10,783 nucleotides of DNA from contig CANJFK010000007.1 in the NCBI GenBank assembly GCA_947473535.1, positions 1 to 10,783 of the forward strand. Direction: 5' to 3'. The notes under the pieces are model-generated. The model saw nothing but the letters and a program-made list of their open reading frames with translations. It was not told the DNA's origin and ran no database searches. Within the stretch, counting starts at the first letter, position 1. Every line of letters begins with the position of its first letter. Below, piece after piece: positions 1 to 7,288 of this stretch. The translations under genes were made by a program, and so were the position numbers. The DNA is from Legionellaceae bacterium. GTDB lineage: Bacteria > Pseudomonadota > Gammaproteobacteria > Legionellales > Legionellaceae.

Positions 1-1
1 A

Positions 2-514
2 CCATATATGGTCTTAAGCCAATTTACTGGTGAAACCGGTGAGCAAACCTTGGCCAATTATATTGCTTTACCTGGGTTTTACGCGGCTGGTCGATTAGAC
101 AAAAACAGTGAAGGTTTATTATTATTAACCAATAATGGCTCTCTACAACATCAGTTAAGCCATCCAAAATTCAATAAAAACAAACACTACTGGGTACAGG
201 TTGAAGGCACGCCTACGGATGCTTCACTCGAACCGTTACGCCGTGGCCTACAAATGAAGCAGACTCAGTTTTTACCAGCACAAGTGCAGCTCATTGATGA
301 ACCGCTAGTATGGCCAAGAATCCCGCCAGTACGCTTCAGGCAGTCCATCCCAACGAGTTGGCTTGACATTATTTTGCAAGAAGGGAAAAATCATCAAATC
401 CGTAAAATGACAGCAGCCATTGGTTATCCAACACTCCGCTTGGTACGCCACCGCATAGCCGATTGGACATTAGACAATTTGGAACCAGGACAACACCGAT
501 TAATTACAAGTTAA
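2..514 (+). CDS. rluE: RluE-like 23S rRNA pseudouridine synthase (RsuA/RluB/E/F family), 5' truncated by window edge
   Basis: Converts a specific uridine in 23S rRNA to pseudouridine; for E. coli RluE this is U2457 (family knowledge). The visible reading frame continues in frame to the left of the ATG at 8: the codons at 2-7 give Pro-Tyr, matching the family motif 'NKPY.VL.QFT', so the ATG at 8 is almost certainly internal and about 45 N-terminal residues lie outside the window. Counting from that ATG, the catalytic Asp is residue 31 in 'AAGRLDKNSEGLLLLT'. Further family signatures are 'IPTSWLDIILQEGKNHQIRKM' and 'GYPTLRLVRHRIADWTLDNL' near the C-terminus, both close to E. coli RluE as I recall it. 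The gene is convergent with mreD, and its TAA stop (512-514) lies inside the left copy of an 11-bp direct repeat. Family assignment is strong; RluE rather than a sister enzyme is likely. Confidence 0.9.
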   Translation, partial: PYMVLSQFTGETGEQTLANYIALPGFYAAGRLDKNSEGLLLLTNNGSLQHQLSHPKFNKNKHYWVQVEGTPTDASLEPLRRGLQMKQTQFLPAQVQLIDEPLVWPRIPPVRFRQSIPTSWLDIILQEGKNHQIRKMTAAIGYPTLRLVRHRIADWTLDNLEPGQHRLITS

Positions 515-622
515 GACCTTAACGGCACTAAGTTTAGGTACCTCGGCTTGTCCGCGGTACGTAGGTGTGGGTTAACTATGATCAGATATTCCTTAACTTA
601 GTGCCATTAACTTAAGACCTTA
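511..622. mobile_element. MITE-like element with 20-bp terminal inverted repeats and 11-bp flanking direct repeats
   Basis: The left arm at 519-538 (TTAACGGCACTAAGTTTAGG) is the reverse complement of 591-610 with 18 of 20 positions matching. The arms are bracketed by an exact 11-bp direct repeat, TTAAGACCTTA, at 511-521 and 612-622, which resembles a target-site duplication, though it overlaps the left arm by 3 bases, so the exact element ends are ambiguous. The interior of about 50 bases has no coding capacity. Direct repeats of 9-12 bp are typical of IS4-superfamily transposition (established for that group; assignment here is inference). The element fills the gap between two convergent genes and may also act as a bidirectional terminator stem. 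A plain imperfect terminator palindrome is the main alternative. Confidence 0.6.
538..560. repeat. Hairpin inside the TIR element
   Basis: The bases GTACCTCGG (538-546) can pair with CCGCGGTAC (552-560) with a single internal mismatch and a 5-base loop (547-551). It lies inside the terminal repeats of the 511-622 element, giving a stem-within-stem layout that would strengthen folding of an RNA read across the convergent gene ends. There is no adjacent T-run, so it is not a classical intrinsic terminator on its own. Confidence 0.5.
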
Positions 623-1096
623 CCATAAAACCTCTAAGCGAACTATCCGCCATCCATTTTACCCATGGCCAAAAGAGCATGCTGATAAACGCGGTCCCAG
701 CAACACACAAAATACCGTTATTGTATCCTTGAGATGCGTCAATTAAATAAATAACGAATTGATAGATGAAACAGAAAACGATGATCAAAATCATCTGTTG
801 TAACGTTGAAAAAAACGCAAAGCGTCGTGTTTTCCCAGCAGCAAACCAGGACGTCAGCAATAAGGCAAACGCATGCTCACCAATGACGGTTGAAAGCAAC
901 ACATCCAAACACAAACCAAGCAAAAAAAGCCAGGTCACACGAAAATAATGGGGTAAAAAAAACTGAATATAGAGCACGATTAAAAGCACCCATTGCGGGC
1001 GGAACCCCGCGATAATCGCTGGCAACGGTAGTATAGTTAATACAAAAGCAATCGTTACAGCTAATAATAAACGGGCATTTGTAAGGGGCTGTTTCA

Positions 1097-1100
<4 letters not shown>
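612..1100 (-). CDS. mreD: Rod-shape-determining protein MreD
   Basis: Inner-membrane component of the elongasome that works with MreC and MreB in lateral cell-wall synthesis. The 162-residue protein is almost entirely hydrophobic, with about five predicted membrane segments, and its length matches the family (about 160). The conserved MreD pattern around 'FRPQWVLLIVLYIQFFLPHYFRV' and 'GLCLDVLLSTVIGEHAFALLL' supports the name, as does its position after mreC. Its ATG (1098-1100) overlaps the mreC TGA stop as ATGA, indicating translational coupling; a second ATG follows directly. An AGGGA-type ribosome site lies just upstream. The stop codon falls in the right copy of the 11-bp direct repeat of the neighbouring MITE-like element. 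Confidence 0.92.
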
Positions 1101-3035
<1,935 letters not shown>

Positions 3036-3110
3036 TCATTTTTGCTGTGAACTGTAACTTAAATTTGGATAAAAATCGACATATTTTTTGTATATTTTTT
3101 GTATCTTCTT

Positions 3111-3116
3111 ATTATA
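3111..3116 (-). promoter_or_regulatory. Possible -10 element upstream of mreB
   Basis: On the minus strand the bases read TATAAT, directly at the edge of the 3120-3190 inverted repeat and about 90 bases upstream of the mreB start. A matching -35 would have to lie inside the repeat arm and no good TTGACA-like hexamer is seen there. The whole 3040-3119 stretch is AT-rich, so chance occurrence is possible. Confidence 0.2.
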
Positions 3117-3119
3117 AAT

Positions 3120-3190
3120 GTAGGTTGGTGCCGAAGGCCCAACAACAGACTACGTTTGAAGATAATTGTTGGGCTTCGGCACCAACCTAC
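3120..3190. repeat. Palindromic repeat (25-bp inverted repeat, MITE/REP-like) between comEA-like gene and mreB
   Basis: The left arm 3120-3145 begins GTAGGTTGGTGCCGAAGG and the right arm 3166-3190 is its exact reverse complement apart from one extra G in the left arm. The arms enclose a 20-base loop (3146-3165). It starts 21 bases after the stop of the upstream minus-strand gene, so it could end that transcript, but no T-run follows on the minus strand. Repeats beginning GTAGGTTGG and ending in the complement are common as non-autonomous elements in many bacterial genomes (general knowledge); membership in a particular family is inference. Confidence 0.75.
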
Positions 3191-3211
3191 AATTAATTTA
3201 TCGCGACAACA

Positions 3212-3529
3212 CTATTCAAGCACAAACAATGCCTGCAGCTGTGGCAAATGATTATTCACAAACGATTGACCCAAACCACGTACTTCTGCCAATTCAGCAA
3301 CGGATTTAAATGCACCGTGTGCGTCCCGATAAGCCACAATCGCCTGCGCTCGCTTCTGACCTATCCCTTTAAAGGACTGCGTCAACTCAGAAACATCGGC
3401 TTTATTTAAATTAATGGTTTTACTTGCATGCTCAACCGTTGATGGTGCGTTGACCTCTGGTGAACTTGCAAATACGGGGATGGATACAACAAATAACGAC
3501 AAAACAACAGCAAACATAGTTGCTTTCAT
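3212..3529 (-). CDS. ComEA-family helix-hairpin-helix protein, secreted
   Basis: Small 105-residue protein with a clear signal peptide (MKATMFAVVLSLFVVSIPVFA, probable cleavage after residue 21) followed by a low-complexity linker and a C-terminal ComEA-type helix-hairpin-helix domain from about residue 38: 'INLNKADVSELTQSFKGIGQKRAQAIVAYR' and 'FKSVAELAEVRGLG'. In naturally transformable bacteria ComEA binds incoming double-stranded DNA in the periplasm (established family role). Short stand-alone versions such as E. coli YbaV are widespread, so a competence role here is only inferred. The ATG at 3527-3529 has a near-ideal AAGGAG ribosome site (3536-3541) six bases upstream. It appears to be a single-gene transcript between repeat-filled spacers. 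Confidence 0.88.
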   Translation of the reverse strand: MKATMFAVVLSLFVVSIPVFASSPEVNAPSTVEHASKTINLNKADVSELTQSFKGIGQKRAQAIVAYRDAHGAFKSVAELAEVRGLGQSFVNNHLPQLQALFVLE

Positions 3530-3572
3530 AACAAACTCCTTGATTGATTGGACTATGCGATTCTTCTGATCG

Positions 3573-3602
3573 CGTTTGTGTCTTTTAAAACAAACACAAA
3601 CG
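3573..3602. repeat. 9-bp inverted repeat overlapping the comEA-like promoter
   Basis: CGTTTGTGT (3573-3581) and ACACAAACG (3594-3602) are perfect reverse complements separated by 12 bases. The pair straddles the candidate -10 of the comEA-like gene, which is where a repressor operator would sit. It could equally be a simple stem-loop in DNA or RNA. Only the symmetry is seen; any regulator is unknown. Confidence 0.45.
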
Positions 3603-3612
3603 ATTATCTCAA
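3584..3612 (-). promoter_or_regulatory. Candidate sigma-70 promoter for the comEA-like gene
   Basis: On the minus strand TTGAGA (3607-3612) is followed by a 17-base spacer and TTTAAA (3584-3589). Transcription would start near 3577, leaving a leader of about 47 bases before the start codon. The spacing is optimal but the -10 matches the consensus only moderately. Confidence 0.35.
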
Positions 3613-3630
3613 GATTTTATTTCAAAGTCG

Positions 3631-3838
3631 AGGGATTTACCAGGGTAAACGCGTCTTAATTTTTAGATTAATATCAAGTCAGTCTGTCCGAGCCGCGACC
3701 GTCAGGGAGTGTTCACGAATGTGTCTCTCTTGCTTTGTTGCTTCGTAAACACTCCCTGGTAAACACTCCCTGACGGTCGCGGCTCGGATAATACGGTTTA
3801 AATCTGGTCATAAGATGCGTTTGCCCTGAGGGATTTAC
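3631..3838. mobile_element. Probable 188-bp MITE with TIRs and 10-bp target-site duplication
   Basis: The stretch 3641-3828 begins CAGGGTAAACGCGTCTTA and ends with the reverse complement of CAGGGCAAACGCATCTTA (3811-3828), that is 16 of 18 matching terminal positions. It is bracketed by an exact direct repeat AGGGATTTAC at 3631-3640 and 3829-3838, as expected from transposition with a 10-bp target duplication; the match extends to 11 bp if the shared G is counted. There is no transposase gene inside. A 27-bp palindrome sits in the middle. It occupies the spacer between the murG stop and the comEA-like promoter. Mobilisation by an IS4-type transposase elsewhere in the genome is inference from the duplication length. 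Confidence 0.72.
3687..3788. repeat. Nested 27-bp perfect palindrome with duplicated 14-bp unit
   Basis: The arms 3687-3713 and 3762-3788 are exact reverse complements over 27 bases. Between them, 3742-3758 is a second, 16/17 partner for part of the left arm (3703-3719), because the unit TAAACACTCCCTGG is tandemly repeated (3746-3759, then from 3760). The left arm can therefore pair with either of two right-hand copies. The arm wording (CCGAGCCGCGACCGTCAGGG) resembles dispersed palindromic repeats in gammaproteobacterial genomes. Read from either side it would form a very stable RNA stem and could stop transcription of the minus-strand operon ending at 3867. Confidence 0.8.
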
Positions 3839-3866
3839 AGCGATAAACTATACTTCGATAAATGCG

Positions 3867-4940
3867 TCAAGATCGTGCGCTAAATTTAATGACGTCAACA
3901 ATCCGCGATGTAGCCGAGTCAATCTGCAATGCTTTGATTTTGGCAAGAATCACATCACGATTGTTCTCAACCTCATCAATGGCTGCTAACAATGTTACTG
4001 GTGTTAGCAATTCTTCTTTAACCACTACACTAATCCCTTGCTTTTGAAAGTAATGCGCATTTTCAATTTGATCACCCCGGCTAAATTGACGTGACAAGGG
4101 TATCAACACGTGTGGTTTTCCCAAGGCCAGAATTTCATATAATGAGTTGGCACCCGCTCGTGAAACAACAAGATCACTGGCCGCAAACAAATCAGCCAAA
4201 GTCTCATTTGCGTATTCAAGTTGATAATACCCGGCTCTGTTTTCTAACGCAGAATCAACTTTCCCTTTACCACACAAGTGAATGACCTGAAACTGTTGAC
4301 CTAATGCATCAAGTGCTTGTCGAATACAAGCATTAATAATGCTGGCGCCCTGACTACCACCAATCACTAACAACACCGGCCTGTCTCGGTTAAAACCGCA
4401 CAAAGCCAAACCATTTGCTGCATTACCATTTAATAACTGTTGTCGAATGGGTGTGCCGGTTACTTTGACTTTATCCTGTCGCTTAAAATATTGTTTACCC
4501 GCATCAAATGTCACACAAATGGTGTTTACAAACGGAAAGCACAAGCGGTTTGCCAACCCGGGGCTTAAATCAGATTCATGTGCAATAACAGGTATACGGT
4601 TTAACCAAGCAGCAATCACAACCGGTAAAGCGACAAATCCACCTTTGGAAAACACAAAATTTGCTTTCAATTTGCGCAATAAAAAATAGGCCTGAAAAAC
4701 ACCCGTTAACATGTTGAACGGATCCACAAAATTTTTCCAGCTGAAATAACGGCGCAGTTTACCGCAGCGAATGGCATGATAGGGAATATTAATCGACGTG
4801 ATCATTTTTTTTTCAACGCCATCCACCGATCCGATATAATCAATCTGCCAACCATCACGTTGAAAAACGTCGATTAGCGCGAGATTGGGTGTTACATGCC
4901 CCGCCGTTCCGCCACCGGTTAACACGATATGCTTATTCAC
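3867..4940 (-). CDS. murG: MurG-like UDP-GlcNAc:undecaprenyl-PP-MurNAc-pentapeptide GlcNAc transferase
   Basis: MurG adds GlcNAc to lipid I to give lipid II on the cytoplasmic face of the inner membrane, the last intracellular peptidoglycan step. The 357 residues match the GT-B family length. Visible motifs are 'GGGTAGHVTPNLAL' (9-22) with the conserved His 15, 'FSKGGFVALPVVIAA' (97-111), 'HESDLSPGLANR' (121-132), 'TGTPIR' (161-166), 'GGSQGA' (194-199), and the donor-site stretch 'SRAGANSLYEI' (260-270) with the conserved Glu. The GTG start at 4938-4940 is chosen because GAGGGA lies four bases upstream and the product then begins 'MNKHIVLTGGG'; a TTG at 4952 lacks such a site. It overlaps nadC by 8 bases. 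The motif wording is closer to Firmicutes MurG than to E. coli MurG ('MAGGTGGHVFPGLA', 'MGGYVSGP', 'HEQNGIAGLTNK' as recalled). It could be a second murG or a related transferase. Confidence 0.87.
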   Translation of the reverse strand: MNKHIVLTGGGTAGHVTPNLALIDVFQRDGWQIDYIGSVDGVEKKMITSINIPYHAIRCGKLRRYFSWKNFVDPFNMLTGVFQAYFLLRKLKANFVFSKGGFVALPVVIAAWLNRIPVIAHESDLSPGLANRLCFPFVNTICVTFDAGKQYFKRQDKVKVTGTPIRQQLLNGNAANGLALCGFNRDRPVLLVIGGSQGASIINACIRQALDALGQQFQVIHLCGKGKVDSALENRAGYYQLEYANETLADLFAASDLVVSRAGANSLYEILALGKPHVLIPLSRQFSRGDQIENAHYFQKQGISVVVKEELLTPVTLLAAIDEVENNRDVILAKIKALQIDSATSRIVDVIKFSARS

Positions 4941-5781
4941 AGAGTCCCTCAATCAATAAACTTAAATCAATGGCTTGCACTGATTTGGTAATAGCACCAA
5001 CCGAAATATAATCGACCCCAGTCGCCGCAATGGCCGCAATCGTTGATAAATCAATGCCACCCGACACTTCCAATTCACAATGTTGTGATTCATTATTCAT
5101 CAATACTGCAGACATAATCATCGGCAGACTAAAGTTATCCAGCATGATGCGATCTGGTCTCGCATCCAACGCCTCGCGTAACTCCGCCAAGGTTTCAACC
5201 TCAATTTCAACCAATAAAGGTTGATGAACCTTTCTCGCCATCGCGATCGCTTCACGAATGGATCCACAGGCTTTAATGTGATTTTCTTTGATTAAATAAG
5301 CATCATATAGACCCATGCGATGATTAACCCCTCCCGCGCATGCCACGGCATATTTCTGAGCTCGACGCAAACCTGGCAAGGTTTTTCGAGTATCAAGTAA
5401 CCGGGTTTTATACCCTCGCAATTGCTGTAGATAGTGGTGTGTTTGAGTCGCCGTTCCTGATAACGTTTGCATAAAATTAAGTGCTGTACGCTCAGCGGTT
5501 AAAAGACTACGCGCAAGGCCTGTCATGTGGCAAAGTGTTGCTGGCTTATCAAGCCAATCGCCTTCATCAACATCCCAAGACACCTGGATGTTCTGATCGA
5601 CCTCAGTAAAGACACAATCAACCCAGGCTTGTCCGCAAACCAACATCGGTTCACGCGCAATAATCACGGCATTCACCATTAAATCAGCCGGTAATAGCAT
5701 GGCCGTGACATCGCCTGTACCTATGTCTTCATCCAAAGCACGTTTTACGTCGGTAATAATAGCGTGAGAATTGGGTTTCAT
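4933..5781 (-). CDS. nadC: Nicotinate-nucleotide pyrophosphorylase (quinolinate phosphoribosyltransferase) NadC
   Basis: Converts quinolinate and PRPP to nicotinate mononucleotide, CO2 and PPi in de novo NAD synthesis; a cytosolic enzyme acting as a dimer or higher oligomer. The 282 residues match the family (about 280-300). Signatures in order: 'EDIGTGDVT' (18-26), 'TAERTALNFMQTLSGTAT' (95-112), 'LLDTRKTLPGLR' (128-139), 'GGVNHRMGLYDAYLIKENH' (150-168), 'VEIEVETL' (191-198), 'LDNF' (214-217), 'EVSGGI' (238-243) and 'ISVGAITKS' (259-267). The ATG overlaps the antiporter stop as ATGA (5778-5781), and its end overlaps the murG start, so all three are probably co-transcribed and coupled. No nadA or nadB is visible nearby. 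Confidence 0.96.
   Translation of the reverse strand: MKPNSHAIITDVKRALDEDIGTGDVTAMLLPADLMVNAVIIAREPMLVCGQAWVDCVFTEVDQNIQVSWDVDEGDWLDKPATLCHMTGLARSLLTAERTALNFMQTLSGTATQTHHYLQQLRGYKTRLLDTRKTLPGLRRAQKYAVACAGGVNHRMGLYDAYLIKENHIKACGSIREAIAMARKVHQPLLVEIEVETLAELREALDARPDRIMLDNFSLPMIMSAVLMNNESQHCELEVSGGIDLSTIAAIAATGVDYISVGAITKSVQAIDLSLLIEGLCE
4945..4950 (-). promoter_or_regulatory. Ribosome binding site fixing the murG GTG start
   Basis: On the minus strand GAGGGA lies four bases before the GTG at 4940. It sits inside the last codons of nadC. Its position downstream of the alternative TTG at 4952 argues that the GTG is the true start. Confidence 0.7.
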
Positions 5782-7220
5782 ATCATCAATAACTCTCTTT
5801 TTTGTTTCGCAAATCGCGCTTTTAACAAAGGGGGAGCCACAATCGTGGTCACAATCACCATCAAAATAATCGCTGAAAACAACTGATCAGAGATAACACC
5901 AATGGATTTGCCAATGGAGGCAAATACTAAACCGACTTCCCCTCGCGGCAACATACCAATACCTATCAACAACCGATCATCTCGACGAGCGGCACCCAAC
6001 CCGCTGAGTAATTTGCCAAGAACGGCAACCACAATCAAGACACCCGAGGTCACCAGGACGTGCCAATCACAAAATGTCTCGAGCTTCACCTGAATACCAA
6101 TCAACATAAAAAACAACGGCGCAAAAATAGACTCAAATGGCGCCACCAAATGCTTGATACTTAACGCATGTTTGTGATCACGTTCGCGAAGCTCAAAAAA
6201 TCCATCATGAATAATAATGCCAGCAACAAAAGCGCCTATAATTGTAGATAATTGTACTAATGTCGCAAGCCATGAAAGCGACATCACAAACAAAAAAGCT
6301 GTAAATAATTTTGCTTCCCATGGATCGACAAAATCCAGCCATTTCACCACTTTCTTCAATATCCAAGGACCCAACAATAAGGCACCCGCAAAAAACAAAA
6401 TGGCCATGACGATAATACGGCTAATCAACATTGTATTGATAACACCATGGATCACTACACCGCTAACAATAGCCAGGATAATCAATCCTAAAATATCATC
6501 AATCATCGCCGCACCAAGAATAGTTTTCGCTTCTCGCGTTTTAAGTTTTTTCATGTCTTTTAAAACACGCGCCGTAATACCAACGCTGGTAGCAGACAAG
6601 GTGGCCGCAATAAATAAATTTGATTTAAAGGATGAATCAGGCATTAAAAAATAGGTTGCTAACAACCCCAATAAGATGGGTGCCACAACACCGATAACCG
6701 CAACTCGTGCTGCTTCACGTCCAGTGTTCTTCAGCTCCTCCATGGAATTCTCGAGCCCCACCATAAACAAGAGAAAAATAACGCCATAACGAGAAAAGAT
6801 GTCGACCACATAAGCCACTTTTATCCAATCAATACCATTCGGCCCACTCAAGGCCAAAGTCACTTGATTCGCAACATGAAGATTAGGAATGACGGTATTT
6901 ACCGCCTGGACAAGCGGAATGCCACCTAACATATCGTGGACAATATTAAATATTGACGAACCCTCACGCAAAATAACGGCTAATTGCATCCCTGAAAAAT
7001 AACAAATATTGCCTACCAAAACCCCCATTAGCAACTCACCCAACACACCGGGTTGGTTCAGTCGCTTGGCGATGAATTGCCCCATTAATCCAAACGATAA
7101 GATGAGCGTGCCCCAAAGAATAACAGAAGCCGCGGGATCAAGGTGATTTTGTTCTGTGCTGGCGATGGCAACAATGGGAAAAAATCCCATGAGCAAAAAA
7201 CAATACTTTAAATAGCGCAT
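5778..7220 (-). CDS. CPA2-family cation:proton antiporter (Kef/NhaP-like membrane domain)
   Basis: Monovalent cation/proton antiporter of the inner membrane; whether Na+ or K+ is moved cannot be read from sequence. The 480-residue protein has an N-terminal hydrophobic segment ending 'PIVAIAST' that looks like a signal peptide, then about 12 membrane helices. CPA2 signatures: 'LNQPGVLGELLMGVLVG' (54-70), 'FLLFMVGLENSMEELK' (149-164), 'SATSVGITARVL' (209-220), the paired ion-binding aspartates in 'GAAMIDDILGLIILAIVSG' (DD at 241-242), and 'GMLPRGEVGLVFASIG' (422-437). A loop of about 60 residues (73-132) between early helices is unusually long. There is no C-terminal nucleotide-binding RCK domain, unlike KefB/KefC. 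The ATG has AGGA a few bases upstream. It is first in the operon with nadC and murG. Confidence 0.92.
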   Translation of the reverse strand: MRYLKYCFLLMGFFPIVAIASTEQNHLDPAASVILWGTLILSFGLMGQFIAKRLNQPGVLGELLMGVLVGNICYFSGMQLAVILREGSSIFNIVHDMLGGIPLVQAVNTVIPNLHVANQVTLALSGPNGIDWIKVAYVVDIFSRYGVIFLLFMVGLENSMEELKNTGREAARVAVIGVVAPILLGLLATYFLMPDSSFKSNLFIAATLSATSVGITARVLKDMKKLKTREAKTILGAAMIDDILGLIILAIVSGVVIHGVINTMLISRIIVMAILFFAGALLLGPWILKKVVKWLDFVDPWEAKLFTAFLFVMSLSWLATLVQLSTIIGAFVAGIIIHDGFFELRERDHKHALSIKHLVAPFESIFAPLFFMLIGIQVKLETFCDWHVLVTSGVLIVVAVLGKLLSGLGAARRDDRLLIGIGMLPRGEVGLVFASIGKSIGVISDQLFSAIILMVIVTTIVAPPLLKARFAKQKRELLMI

Positions 7221-7248
7221 TTTTTCCTATGACAGACGTCAGACATTT

Positions 7249-7285
7249 AACGCAATGGTTGGGCTAAAGGCCCAACCATTGCGTT
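7249..7285 (-). terminator. Perfect 16-bp hairpin after ppsA
   Basis: AACGCAATGGTTGGGC (7249-7264) and its exact reverse complement at 7270-7285 flank a 5-base loop (7265-7269). It starts four bases past the ppsA stop and ends about 29 bases before the antiporter start, so it probably terminates or attenuates ppsA transcription. On the minus strand only a short TTAAA follows, not a full T-run, so it could instead be a processing or stability stem. The GGTTGGGC/GCCCAACC core recalls the 3120-3190 repeat. Confidence 0.65.
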
Positions 7286-7288
7286 TGA

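Noticed and set aside
3548..3748. Rightward 66-residue frame in the comEA-murG spacer
   Set aside because: It runs across the promoter region and into the MITE palindrome, with no ribosome site or family resemblance.
3120..3838. Possible CRISPR array or tandem repeat region
   Set aside because: The repeats are inverted pairs and one two-copy 14-bp unit, not regularly spaced direct repeats, and no cas gene is nearby.
4941..4952. TTG at 4952 as the murG start
   Set aside because: No ribosome site upstream of it, while GAGGGA is well placed for the GTG at 4940.
6217..6654. Rightward 145-residue frame opposite the antiporter
   Set aside because: Shadow of the conserved membrane-protein gene on the other strand; composition typical of antisense to hydrophobic codons.
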